A stretch of DNA of 32,802 nt from Chara braunii. Its lineage: Eukaryota > Streptophyta > Charophyceae > Charales > Characeae. Shown one piece after another: positions 17,710 through 27,353 of this stretch. A model generated the notes under the pieces. It made no database searches and was not told where the DNA came from. It saw only the letters and a program-made list of their open reading frames with translations. The DNA lies in contig BFEA01000136.1 in the NCBI GenBank assembly GCA_003427395.1, positions 656,832 to 689,633 on the forward strand, read 5' to 3'. A program made the position numbers and the translations under genes. The first letter of the stretch is position 1. The number at the start of each line of letters is the position of its first letter.

Positions 17710-18072
17710 TGCGCCTTAGATAGAATCTGTCCTTGAGTTTTGTCTGCAACTTTCAGATGGAAAATTGAAATTCAAATTTTTGCACCTTGTTTTTTGCAAG
17801 AGAAAGAGTTTGAAAAATTAAAGCCGAGAACTTTTCCCCGAGTCGGGATTGAAATTATTGAATGGCATTATTGACGTCAGGCACAGTTCTTTTTATTTAT
17901 TTTTCCCCTCTTTTTTTTGCTTTTTGAAAGAAAAGAGCATTACCATTGAAGTGACTGGCCCCATTATTTTATTCTTTTTTTTTTCTTTTAATTATTATTA
18001 GGGCCCAGTGCCCAAGACTGTACATAAAGTAATCAAAAGGGGTCAGTCGGGCTGTCCTGCTCCACCCGGAGT
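17710..18072. other. AT-rich intergenic, no gene seen
   Basis: Contains one member of a diverged phrase, GAATGGCATTATTGACGTC followed by CACAG (about 17859), also seen in altered form at about 19155, 20700 and 20915. No ORF of note. Confidence 0.4.
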
Positions 18073-18246
18073 CCAGGAGCGAGGTCCCACTAGCAAAGAG
18101 GATAGGATTAACCTTCTGAATCTGGGCGTGTTTTAAGCGGAGATACAGAAAAGCAGCTCAATCTCGATTTTCCGCACCTTTCCACAAACGAGCCCAGATT
18201 CAGTCATTCAATTCAATCCTTTTTGCTAGTGGGACCTTGCCCCTGA
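18073..18246. mobile_element. Inverted-repeat MITE-like element, about 174 bp
   Basis: The left arm (18073-18130: ...GAGGTCCCACTAGCAAAGAG...CTGAATCTGGGCGTG) and right arm (18189-18246: CGAGCCCAGATTCAG...TTTTTGCTAGTGGGACC...) are complementary over about 58 nt with scattered mismatches around a 58-nt centre. No ORF. Size and structure fit a MITE; target duplications were not resolved. Confidence 0.7.
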
Positions 18247-18399
18247 GCCCTGCCCCCCCTTCTAATAATTATTTTTATTTTATTCTGTTCGTCTGGTTGC
18301 AACCAGATTCAAAGTTGGGTCTATATTTCAAACAGTTCATGGGTGTATCAATTGAGCTACGTATGGCCGCCGATTCAGGCACAGTTTTTGTTTTGTGAC

Positions 18400-18754
18400 C
18401 TAGGCTACCAGAGTGCCCCAGGGCCACTTGCCCGGCTGGGCCCAAAAAAGAAAAAAAAAAAAGAAAAAAAGGATTTTAACTTGATTTTTTATTTTAAATT
18501 TTTCAAAGAATTTCGATGTGACCCTGAGGCAAAATTTGTTCGGTTTATTTTTCTGCATAACGCTAGGCTACCAGAGTGGCCCGGGGTCACTTGCCCGGCC
18601 GGGCCAAAAACAATTAAAAAAATAAAAATTAAAATTATATTGTTAGTTTTTATTCTTTATTCTAAATTTGGTGAATAATTTCGATGTGACCCCGAGGCAA
18701 AAGTTGTTCAGTTTATTTTTCTGCACAACATAGTTTTTTTTTCGGATTTTTTGT

Positions 18755-18785
<31 letters not shown>

Positions 18786-18997
18786 NCTGGGACCTTCCCT
18801 GGTCCTTGCGCGGGCTGGCCGGCCNCCCGGGACCCGGGCGGCCTGGCTGGTAGCCTAGGCATAGCGTAGTTTTTTTTTTTCGGATTTTTTTGATGTTTTT
18901 TGTTTTTGTTTTTTTTTGCAAGGACCGTCCTAGGTCCTTGCACGGCCGGGCTGTCCAGGAAAATAGGATGGCCCGGGCAGCGCGGCTGGTAGCCTAG
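18400..18997. mobile_element. hAT-like MITE (outer copy) carrying a nested copy of itself
   Basis: The ends are a perfect 12-bp inverted repeat, CTAGGCTACCAG...CTGGTAGCCTAG. Flanks show a perfect 8-bp target duplication TTTGTGAC (18392-18399 and 18998-19005). Eight-bp duplications with short terminal repeats are the hAT signature. Removing the inner element and its duplication leaves 294 bp, almost the length of the inner copy (296 bp). Neither copy has an ORF for a transposase. Internal parts are T-runs and GC-rich terminal regions. Confidence 0.85.
18563..18858. mobile_element. hAT-like MITE, inner copy nested in the outer one
   Basis: It has the same 12-bp termini as the outer element. 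It is flanked by GCATAACG (18555-18562) and GCATAGCG (18859-18866), an 8-bp target duplication with one change. The inner copy contains the uninterrupted equivalent of its own insertion site (CTGCACAACATAG, about 18721), which proves that one family member landed inside another. Two Ns (18786, 18825) lie within it. Confidence 0.85.
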
Positions 18998-19005
18998 TTT
19001 GTGAC

Positions 19006-19398
19006 TGTAATTTTGAAAATCAATCCAATTTGCGAGAGCAGGATGGTGGTGCTGAGTTGGAACTTAAATTTTATTTAATTAAATTAATTTCAAATTTTCA
19101 ATTGTTTTGCAACCTTCAGTTGAATTGAAATTTGAAAATTTCAAAATTCAAATCATTAAATGGCATCGTGGACCTGGGCCACAGCTTTGTGTGTGAAATT
19201 TTGAAATGTAACTGCAAATTTTCAATTATTTTTGCCCATGTCCGTCTCCTAGTCGGGATAGAAAGAGAGAAGGTTAACTGAAGCCTGAATTTTCAATTTT
19301 CAGAACTTTAAAACAGGCACAAAAAAGTTGGTGAGAGTCCGACGAAACAGTCTCTCTGGCACAGTCATGCTTTTTTTGAGTGTGTATAGCGAATATGA
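19006..19398. other. AT-rich intergenic with repeat fragments
   Basis: Contains AATT-rich palindromic stretches, a diverged copy of the GAATGGCAT/CACAGCTTTGTG phrase (about 19155) and, at 19265-19295, the first 30 bp of the GAGAGAAGGTTAAC dispersed family found at 6774 and 27991. No gene. Confidence 0.5.
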
Positions 19399-19399
19399 C

Positions 19400-19424
19400 A
19401 ACACACACACACACACACACACAC

Positions 19425-19472
<48 letters not shown>
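19400..19472. repeat. (AC)n(AG)n compound microsatellite
   Basis: About 13 AC units are followed by about 22 AG units. ORFs on both strands here are repeat artefacts. A shorter (AC)n follows at 19553-19573. Confidence 0.95.
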
Positions 19473-19474
<2 letters not shown>

Positions 19475-19849
19475 ATGCACTTTGACACAGCCAATCGACG
19501 GCAAGACACACAGTCATCCACTACGTCGATTGGACGAGTGCAGGGCATGGATAACACACACACACACACACACGCGCAATCAGTTTTAGTATGCTTGTTT
19601 TTCCTCTTTCTCCTATTTTTTTCTAAGTGCTTTTTGTGTCTCTAGCCGAGCACCCTCTAGCAGTGCCAAACAGTCGGTGGTTCCTCGTTTGGAGTGCCAA
19701 CTGCACTCTTAGGGGGGGCGCTCGGTTCGGGATGTCTGTGTTGCCTGTTGGTGATGACGGATGGTCGTCGGAGTGTCCCCCTGGCTGAGCGGGTGGTGGG
19801 AACCAACAGTCTGCGGGGTTCTATCGTGATGTGAGTAGGTCATGTGCTG

Positions 19850-20400
19850 CTTTGCTCCGTGTTGGATGTGTAGACTGTCTTGTCTGCGCTCTGCCGCGGT
19901 CTTGCTGCCCGTGCCGCTTGCTTTGTAGGTCGTCCTTGCTGCTCTGCTGCCTTTCCGCCTACCCGCGGGTCGTGCCTTGTGGTTTGGTAGTCTTGTGGCG
20001 GTGCCTCGCGCTTCGCTGCACGGTTGCTGAGCTGCTTGTCCGTGTGCCCTGTCGGCCTCCAGTGTCCTTTGTGTGCATGCCCTGTAGTTTGGTTGCCTTG
20101 TTGGTGGTGCCTTGTGCTTCACTGCACGCTTGCCGAGCTGCTCGTCTGCTTGCCCTGTTGGCCTTCCGCGTCCTTTACTTGCTTGTGTGCCTTGTAGTCT
20201 GGTCGCCTTGCTGATGTTGCCTTGGTGTGTTTGTGTGCTGGTTTTGTGTGCTTGTTGTCTGCCCTCCTGCCTCCCCCGTGCCCTCCAGCCTGTGCCTTGA
20301 TGTCTTTTTGCTTGCTTGGTTTTGGCATGCCCTGATGCTTTTCTTGTCTGCCTGGTCTTGGCATCTTTTTTGGGGTTTTGCCTGCTGGTGTGCTTGCACG
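19850..20400. repeat. Degenerate minisatellite, about 105-110 bp units
   Basis: Units beginning TGCCYTGTRGTYTGGTNGYC start at 19973, 20078 and 20188. Each contains a CTTGCTGAGCTGC-like block, with more diverged units on either side. The sequence is rich in TG/CTTG and poor in A. The long minus-strand ORF (19709-20599) exists because the repeat lacks stops in that frame, and it runs into the (AC)n tract; I do not call it a gene. Confidence 0.65.
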
Positions 20401-20551
20401 TTTTTGGCACTTGGGAAAAGCTGGTCACGGATAACCACGTTTGTACGAGGTAGCTCCAACGAGTTCGCAGAGTGGCAGCATGCAGTGTTAGTTTGGTGGG
20501 GTGTACCATGGGTTTCATGGGGTGCATGGTGAGTACGCCGTGGGATATATT

Positions 20552-20553
<2 letters not shown>

Positions 20554-20602
<49 letters not shown>
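20554..20602. repeat. (AC)n microsatellite
   Basis: A pure dinucleotide run of about 49 bases. Confidence 0.95.
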
Positions 20603-20603
<1 letters not shown>

Positions 20604-20813
20604 GAAAATTGAACCCCAAACTCTATTTTCAGTTTCGGGCCTGTTGGGCAGGACCTGAAAATAGGGGGGGTCCCTGTTAACCATTAATGAATCGAAATCA
20701 CTGAATGTCATCAATGAGTGAGGTCACAGCTTTGTGTTTGAAAGTTTTGAACTTCATCAACTTCAATTACAATTCGCACAAAAAAGCTTATTTTCTTCTT
20801 CTTCTTCTTCTTT

Positions 20814-20844
<31 letters not shown>

Positions 20845-21367
20845 CCCTGTTTCTTTCTTTTTTTGAGGGTAGAAAAGCTTGCAGCAAGTGGGATGTTTTC
20901 AAGTTGTGATTGAAATGGATGAATGGCATAAAGGACGTCAAGCGTAATTACGTAAGACAAACGAATGGCCGGGTACGTTGGGCGTGATTACATAAGATGA
21001 GCGAATGGCGGGGGACTCATCGTGGGTGAGAGTTTGACAATGGGCCTCGCTCCACTACTCACCAGATGCACAAAAAAAGACAAAAAAGTATGGCCGTGTA
21101 TCTTCCCATGTTCTAGCAGAATATTCATATTCTCTTTTTGCACATTTCGTGAGTCGTCGCGCTAGGCTGCATGTGGGTATGCACGATAGGTCAGGCTGAC
21201 AGTTTTGCTGTGAACAGCTTGTAGTTGGCTTTTTCATTTGCTAATAATTGCTTCCAAAAAAAAAAAAAAAAAAAAAAAATTTCTTCGATGGAATTTTTTC
21301 AACAACCCAAGGGCCAAGTGGATGCTAGGGGTGCTGGTAATAGCAGGCACCACTTGCATTCCAGGGG
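20603..21367. other. Intergenic, repeat fragments and homopolymers
   Basis: 20603-20665 resembles 28340-28400 (CCCCAAACTCTATTTTCAGT versus CCCCGAAACCCTGATTTCAG). The GAATGGCAT-type phrase appears at about 20700 and 20915. A (TTC)n plus T-run covers 20791-20872, and an A24 run lies at 21256-21279. No gene. Confidence 0.45.
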
Positions 21368-21423
21368 AGGCTCCATCTATTGGTGGGGACCACCACCTGC
21401 TGGAAAGCGGGTCCAGCGTCCCT
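21368..21423 (-). repeat. 55-60 bp dispersed family (GCTGGACCC-type), copy d
   Basis: On the minus strand it reads AGGGACGCTGGACCCGCTTT, then CCAGCAGGTG and CCCCACCAATAGATGGAGCC. It matches copies at 24019, 24094 and 24755, with a weaker one at 22758. CTGG...CCAG within it can form a short stem. Confidence 0.8.
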
Positions 21424-21988
21424 GAACATTGTATCAGTTTATTAAACTTTATTTTATTTGAACAGACAATATAGTTGTGATGATAGACAGCTGCAGTGCT
21501 CAACTACCAAGTACTGAAATTAGGGAAGTACTAAGTAGAGATTACAGTGCTGCCAGATTGACTTGCCTACCTCAGGCTACCTGACAACCTACATTGAGTC
21601 TAAATTGCAATCAGACTCCTTTTCAAACACACTTTTCACACATGTAAACAGTAACGCAGCATACTGGCGACATGCGCCCACTCAAAACTCAGAGATATGG
21701 TTTTCAGATACGAGTTCACTCCCAATTGGCTATGGCGACCTCAGCGCCCAAACATCTCACTGTTCACATACACTGGATCACCCTGGATATCCCACACACA
21801 TCACTCTAACACACGAGCACACACACACACTCACTACTAACTACAGCTATGGCAGCTATGGCTGCCTCTAACCTATCGCTATGCTAACTCCTCCTCTCTT
21901 GCCCACTGCGACCTCCGGGCTCATCTGCAGACCTCCTTGCACAAGTCGCTGTGGCAGCGCTTCCGCATGGCTCACGCAGGAATGAATG
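21424..21988. other. Intergenic, no gene seen
   Basis: A plus-strand ORF at 21563-21871 (102 codons) has no recognisable domain and ends in CA-rich repeats. This stretch leads into the assembly gap. Confidence 0.35.
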
Positions 21989-22063
21989 NNNNNNNNNNNN
22001 NNNNNNNNNNNNNNNNNNNNNNNNNNNNNNNNNNNNNNNNNNNNNNNNNNNNNNNNNNNNNNN
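21989..22063. other. Assembly gap (75 Ns)
   Basis: Seventy-five consecutive Ns; the true length is unknown. ORFs that cross it are meaningless. Single Ns are at 18786, 18825, 22231, 22401 and 30099. Confidence 0.99.
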
Positions 22064-22180
22064 TTCGTTGGTCTGCCCTTTGCCATCGGCCCTTGGTGCT
22101 CACAGTCCCCCTGTGGTACTTGCTGGACTGGACTGGGACTCTCTGAACCCTTCTGCTGACTGTAGGCAGTCGTACCGTCG

Positions 22181-22200
22181 ACTCAGTGCAGTTGCACTGA
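22181..22200. repeat. Short perfect palindrome
   Basis: CTCAGTGCA-GT-TGCACTGAG has 9-bp arms with a 2-nt centre. It stands alone and no function is assigned. Confidence 0.7.
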
Positions 22201-22335
22201 GGTCCTACCTGTTGACCTTGCCACTTGTCTNCGTCTGAAAACGTGGGCCTACCTTAGACTCACCACTTGACCACTTGCCGACCTTCTAGAAGGACTAAAG
22301 CTAGGCCTGTGGACTCTACTTGGACTCCTACCTTA

Positions 22336-22480
22336 CAGGTCTACAGTTCGAATCTCCCTACAGCCTACAACCTACGGCGACCTACTTACCACTGGCTATC
22401 NTGCAGGTCACGGGTTCAACTCCAGGGAACTGTGCAGATACTGTACACAGGTAAGCGGAGGTCAAGGGATCGACCCCTGG
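22336..22480 (+). repeat. Three box-B / T-arm-like segments
   Basis: AGGTCTACAGTTCGAATCTC (from 22338), AGGTCACGGGTTCAACTCC (from 22405) and AGGTCAAGGGATCGACCCC (from 22459) are spaced 54-67 bp. Each resembles the variable loop plus T-arm of a tRNA. No box A at the right distance was found, so these look like fragments of tRNA-derived repeats rather than tRNA genes. Confidence 0.4.
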
Positions 22481-22629
22481 GATCTGCATCGGCTACTGCC
22501 AAAGGTGAAAACTGTTTCAAGATTTAGTGGGGTAGTATACACAAGTCAAGTATGTAGTTCTGAGGGAGATGGATTGAGAGATTGGAGAGAGATCTTCCCA
22601 ATCCCCTCAACAAGAGGACTTTCCTGTTC

Positions 22630-22980
22630 CTATGTTGGAGTCTTGTGTTTGGAGCATTTGTAGTATGGGACCCACGCGGGCCATCACATATTGTGGCTGC
22701 TAAAACCATTTGCCACCCCTGCCCCAGCCATCATCTTTTGTCTGTTTTTGAAGCCAAGCTGGGCCCAGTTCCGAGCACGTGCTGCTCCCCACGAATAGAT
22801 TGGAGCATTTAAAAAAAAAAAAAAGGGTTCCTTCATCACTGGTCACCTTCTTGGAGTCGTGTGTTTGGAGCGTTTGTAGTATGGGACCCACTTGGGCCAT
22901 GACATATTGTGGCTGCTAAAACCATTTTCCGCCCCTGCTCCAGCCATCGTCTTTTTCGTCTGTCTTTGAAGCCAGGGTTC
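22630..22980 (+). repeat. Duplicated segment of about 130 bp
   Basis: 22633-22757 and 22853-22975 share GTGTTTGGAGC, GTAGTATGGGACCCAC, CATATTGTGGCTGCTAAAAC and a CAGCCATC...TTTTTGAAGCCA end. Between them lie the 22758 member of the 55-60 bp family and an A14 run. The GGTTCC...GGTCACCTTCTTG phrase occurs at 22826 and 22976, so a third unit may begin at the right edge. Confidence 0.8.
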
Positions 22981-23451
22981 CCTTCGTCCTTGGTCACCTT
23001 CTTGCCAGTATCCTTCATTCTGTCTCGTTCCAGCCCCCCTCTCCCATCGGGGGATTCCCATTTCCTTCTGACTTGAGCCACAGTCGCTGATGATGTCAGG
23101 GGGCAGATGAGGTGAGGAGGACCCGGGCGGGGGTTGAGGAGGAGGAGGGGGGATTGACGGCCGAGCGTGGCCGGGGAGGAGATGGCAGGGCCAGGGGTGG
23201 TGGCTGGGGGGGTGGTGGCTGGGGGGATGGGGGCCGTGACTGTGGCTGTCTGTGAGGGGGCCAAAGAAGCCATCCGGGAAGCCTACCATCAACTATGGCA
23301 GGACCCGGCCAAACTATTTTCTGAATTGGATGCTGCCCACAACATACAATGGGAACCATCCTGGCAACGAAAACCCCTTAGATTTTGAAGTCCCCTTCCT
23401 CCCGACAAAATTTTGTGCTAGTACCTGACCACCAGTTTGGTCCCCCCCTGT

Positions 23452-23456
<5 letters not shown>
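22981..23456. other. Intergenic; short Gly/Val-rich ORF of doubtful meaning
   Basis: A 73-codon plus-strand ORF (23167-23388) has a GC-rich repeat-like start and an ordinary-looking tail (EGAKEAIREAYHQLWQDPAK). I recognise no family. It could be a transposon coding fragment; support is weak. Confidence 0.25.
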
Positions 23457-23529
<73 letters not shown>

Positions 23530-23532
23530 TGT
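23456..23532. repeat. (CT)n(GT)n compound microsatellite
   Basis: About 28 CT units are followed by about 10 GT units. Confidence 0.95.
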
Positions 23533-24018
23533 GAGAGAAACGAATTCCATGTTCCCCACAAAGGATGGGGACAGGTGGAGAAGGTGTGGGGAAGGAGATT
23601 GAGCGAGAAGAGAGCGGGAAACGCTCAGGTTGAAAAGAGTGGCAAAGGTCTCTCACCTCCTGCATGCCACCCATTTACCCAAGGGGGGATAAACAGACTC
23701 GGTACTAACCAAGGCATTTTTGTCTTTTGTCAAGGTCGTTTTTTTCATTCTGAACATATGTACCTGGCTCCCTTCAAGTTGTCATCTAGGAGGAGAATCG
23801 GAATGCATCTTCCATCTAGTGATTGAGAAATCAATACTCTGAAAGGTTTGGGTAATATATGTACTCCATTTACTTTCCCCTCCTCATATCTATCCTACCC
23901 CGTGAAAGCGACTAACACACTCTCCCTCTCTCCTGCCCGGCCTGAGGGACGGAACGGACGAAAGTTGGCTGGTTGCAATTTGGTGGGCATTCTGAACACT
24001 GAACCTTTCATGTATAAT
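23533..24018. other. Intergenic, no gene seen
   Basis: No recognisable ORF or repeat apart from edge microsatellite sequence. Confidence 0.35.
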
Positions 24019-24157
24019 GGGACGCTGGACCCCGTTTCCAGCAGGTGCTGCTCCCCACCAATAGAACTGAGCCTTTTTTTTTTTTTTTAAGGTGGGACGC
24101 TGGACCCGTTTTCCAGCCAGGAGCTCCTCCCCACCAATAGAACGAACGGAGCCTTGT

Positions 24158-24179
<22 letters not shown>
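24019..24179 (+). repeat. Two tandem copies of the 55-60 bp family, each with a T-tract
   Basis: Copy a (24019-24073) is followed by T15, and copy b (24094-24153) by T23. Each reads GGGACGCTGGACCC.GTTTTC, CAGCAGGTGCTGCTCCCCAC or a close variant, and CAATAGAAC...GGAGCC. The recurring homopolymer just after the unit suggests that the tract belongs to the mobile unit. Confidence 0.8.
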
Positions 24180-24189
<10 letters not shown>

Positions 24190-24416
24190 AAAGGTGGAGA
24201 AACGAGGCCGGTCTTGAATGGTTATCTGAGGTTTCCTTCCCCCCCCCCTTTCCTCCTCATTCTGGCACACAGGACCGCCAGCCTGGTTGTTTTCCATCAC
24301 CCAGGTGCAGGTAGCTTGCCGTCCTAACACACCCAAAGACTCCAACAGGACTGTGCCAGCCTGCAAACACCATGGTGACCGTGCCCCATATGTGGTCGGA
24401 GTGGCAGCCGACAACG

Positions 24417-24530
24417 CTTACCGTCTCCCCCCCCGAATAGAACGTACAGTCATTATTGCTGTATCACGACTGAAAGTTGCCTCAAAAACAGGCATAATGA
24501 CCGTGCGTTCTATTCCGCGGGAAGCCGGTA
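24417..24530 (+). mobile_element. Hairpin MITE-like family, copy 3
   Basis: Arms contain CGAATAGAACGTACAGTCAT and its complement (ATAATGACCGTGCGTTCTAT). The loop has CGACTGAAAG. The outermost bases on both sides include TA, so a TA target duplication is possible. Confidence 0.8.
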
Positions 24531-24689
24531 GCCCCATCCAACCAATCTGTGCGAGACCGCTGATGCCAGGGACACTGGATAAACAGTTTGAGAAATATCC
24601 TCACGGACAAATGAAAGGCAGGCGGTTAATCCCCGGATTTTCCTTGGAGCAATCAATGTCCCCTTGCCTAGTAAAGGTTATGCATAGTA

Positions 24690-24714
24690 GGGGGGGGGGG
24701 GGGGGGGGGGGGGG
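24690..24714. repeat. G25 homopolymer
   Basis: A run of 25 G; its length is probably unreliable in the assembly. Confidence 0.9.
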
Positions 24715-24754
24715 TTGCTCTGACTCCCAGACAAGATGTTGGAGGGAGGTAAAT

Positions 24755-24809
24755 GGGATGCTGGACCCGCTTTCCAGCACGTGCAGCTCCCCGCGAGTAG
24801 AACGGAGCC
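24755..24809 (+). repeat. 55-60 bp dispersed family, copy c
   Basis: GGGATGCTGGACCCGCTTTC, CAGCACGTGCAGCTCCCCGC and GAGTAGAACGGAGCC match the copies at 21368 and 24019. Confidence 0.8.
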
Positions 24810-25207
24810 GTCTGCACTCGCCTGTGCCCATGCTGGTGCTCATGCCACCCCTCTGGCGCAATGTCAGAGACTGGTGTTCTTTTCTTCTTTTTTTCTTTTT
24901 TCTTTTTTTTTTTCCTGAATGAAAGGAATATCCTCGTGGCTCATCTCTCACACAGCATGCAAGGTGTGCTCTTGTGCCTGGTCGTCGTCGACTGCCATTC
25001 CAAGATGGTGGCGCCGAATCCATTATCAATTTATCATCCATACCCGCCGAGCTTGTCGCTGGTCCAGAGGTGTCATGATGCACAGAAAGAAAGCATCCCA
25101 GGCCTGCGCATCAAGTATCGAGATCCTCTTGCTGCATCCATCCCCATTTGCTCTACCAGCCATGATGCACCCCCAGTCTGATGCTGCTATACTGTAGTAC
25201 CTGAGAA

Positions 25208-25209
<2 letters not shown>
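24810..25209. other. Intergenic, no gene seen
   Basis: A T/C-rich run lies at 24880-24914. The rest has short ORFs on both strands without recognisable domains. It borders the poly(A) tail of the minus-strand LINE. Confidence 0.35.
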
Positions 25210-25240
<31 letters not shown>

Positions 25241-25437
25241 GTTTAAAGCCCTTGAGCTAAAGCCCTTGAGCTTCTCCATTCCTATGGTGGTAAGAGAACC
25301 ACCTGAATCGAGGGCTTATATGCATGTTCATGGTTACCTGATGGAATGGCCGACCGGCGACCGGTCCTGCTCCCATGAGCCAGGCAGGCCGAATTCCTTG
25401 GATCAAATTGGAGATATCCTGCGCTGGAGTAGCGATG

Positions 25438-25606
25438 TTAAACCACCAGTACTTGGCCCAGCTATTGGCCATGGAAAAAAAAATAGAGTAGAAACGTTTC
25501 AAGTCGGATGAACTTGGGCGCTCCTGTAGTGGCCCGTACGTACGTTTGCTAAAATTGTGGCTCGTTAACGGGCACGACTTTTTAGGAAGTACTGCAGTGG
25601 TTTCAA
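25438..25606. mobile_element. Probable MITE of the TTAAACCACCAGTAC family inside the LINE
   Basis: The left end TTAAACCACCAGTACT (25438-25453) is complementary, imperfectly, to GTACTGCAGTGGTTTCAA (25589-25606). Length (169 bp) is close to the members at 27705 (145 bp) and 30860 (175 bp). Confidence 0.45.
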
Positions 25607-25961
25607 TGGATGAAAGCCCAATGACCCTCCGTCTACCTTTGACCCGCTGAACTGCCACTGAGTAAGTAAGTATGTTCATCTGCCATTACCTCCATACTGC
25701 CCAACACCCTTTCCATTGCATCCCCCCACCTCGTCACTCCGATGGGAGCCCACTATTCCTGAGCCAAATAGTGATCTTCCCCTACCATCCACAATGATCT
25801 GGATGTCTTACACTGCATGGGCCAGGGCATCCCCCTTCTTAGCCTTCCATTCTCCAATCTGCCAGTTGTATGAAGCTGTAGCCAATCTACCGGGATAGCC
25901 TCTCAGAGGCCGTGGAGCCAGCCATCGAGTGTGGGCCACCTGTTTGTGAAGTCAATTGCCA

Positions 25962-26841
25962 TCAGTCCGCCATCCTCCCAATGCGCGCAACCGATCTGTT
26001 CCAGAGGTTCTTACTTAACTTGAAGGACGCCTTTTTTCCAACCACAGCCTCCCAAAGGCCCCCGGCGTCCCCTGACATGTAAACGCCCCAGGTTCCGCCA
26101 TCATGATGAGGATAAACTTCCATAAACTCGTTTCCAAAAAGCATCTGATTGAGGGCCTGGGTTGCGGCCCAAGGACAGCGCACTGCCGAGAACGCAATGC
26201 TCCTCCATATCTGAGGTTGAGCATCACAACAGCCATTACTACTGCCAGTTCTTGTTCGGGCGGGATCCAAATCACACCCGCGAGCAACGAGAACACAATC
26301 CCTCTTTGAGTCCACAGCATCATCATCCATAAGAAGCCATACTGACGTCCTTACCAGGAGCGCGCGGGCCTGCGATTGTGGATCCAGGATTCCCAAGCCC
26401 CCTTTCGCCTGGCGCTGCAGGAGTTTGATCCATGTCATCCTCTTGATTGCGGAATCCGCAGTGGCTCCCGCTGACTATAGGACGCTTGTCCGGATTCCCC
26501 AGCCCCCTTTCAGGTAGCTGACCTGCTTCCGAGTGGGCATGTGCATATCAGCGACAAACCACAAGACCGCTAGCAAAGCATGACTAATGCGCAGGGTGTC
26601 CCCCGAGATACCGAAAGCAGTCTTCCCGAGCCACAAGACAGCCCGGCCGACGAAAAAGCAGAGTGAAATCATCCATCTGGCTCTCCCCAGCCCCCATCGA
26701 GGACATCATTACCCCTAGATTACCTCGACCCCACGCCGTCTGGCAACAGCCGCATTCCCCACTGGGCTTCAAGGTTAACTCCCTGCGGCAGAACAATAAG
26801 AGAAATGGTCCACTTGACCCGTGCTCCCACATGCAAAGCAA
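25962..26841 (-). pseudogene. LINE reverse-transcriptase thumb and C-terminal fragment
   Basis: HVGARVKWTISLIVL-like text (about 26840-26790), the KTAFGISG...LLAVLWFVAD region (about 26630-26540), SYLKGG at 26520 and GGLGILDPQSQARAL near 26410-26365 match the usual order in plant-type LINEs after the RT palm. At least one frameshift separates the 26475-26672 and 25962-26438 frames. Confidence 0.7.
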
Positions 26842-26902
26842 AAGTGTGAAGAATCTGTCTCAAGGATATGAGCTGTTGTGGCACCGCCGGAATGATGGTG
26901 CC

Positions 26903-27013
26903 ACCGTCTTCACCCGAATAGAATGCCCGGTCATTATTGCTGTTTCTGGACTGAAAGCTGCACCAAATACTGCTATTATAATGATCGGGCGTTCTATTCG
27001 GGTGAAGACTGTA
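26903..27013 (+). mobile_element. Hairpin MITE-like family, copy 4, inserted in the LINE
   Basis: Arms contain CCGTCTTCACCCGAATAGAA and GTTCTATTCGGGTGAAGAC with a GGACTGAAAG loop. It lies between LINE RT fragments, so it arrived after the LINE. Confidence 0.85.
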
Positions 27014-27220
27014 GTATCATCTGCAAAGTTAACGTTGAAGATCTGATTTCCCCTCCTTCCACCAATAGGCCTATATAGTTTCCCTATCCACCCTTACCAA
27101 ATGATGTAGCAGTCCGTGTAGATGATATATATCATAGGGGGAGGGAAAGAGTGGACATCCCTACCACACTGAACTGGTAACCTCCAATGAGGGGGACATT
27201 TTACGACTGATCGTGACGCC

Positions 27221-27290
27221 GACCCTTGCCGACCTTTGCCGACCCTTGCCCACCTTTGCCGACCCTTGCCGACCTTTGCCGACCCTTGCC
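27221..27290 (+). repeat. 10-bp minisatellite, seven units
   Basis: GACCCTTGCC and GACCTTTGCC alternate strictly over seven units (one begins with C), so the real period is 20 bp. It lies between the LINE RT fragments. Confidence 0.95.
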
Positions 27291-27353
27291 GTTCTCAACA
27301 GAAGAGCAACCCAGAACACAAAGACCTCCCCAACCACCTTTTTCCTCAGAGCT

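Noticed and set aside
18343-18943. Lysine-rich ORFs in the nested MITE
   Set aside because: They are translations of A/T homopolymer runs within non-coding elements and include Ns.
19709-20599. 296-codon minus-strand ORF
   Set aside because: It starts in an (AC)n tract (Cys-Val repeats) and runs through a minisatellite lacking stops. No domain is recognisable.
21868-22238. ORFs spanning the N gap
   Set aside because: They owe their length to unknown bases.
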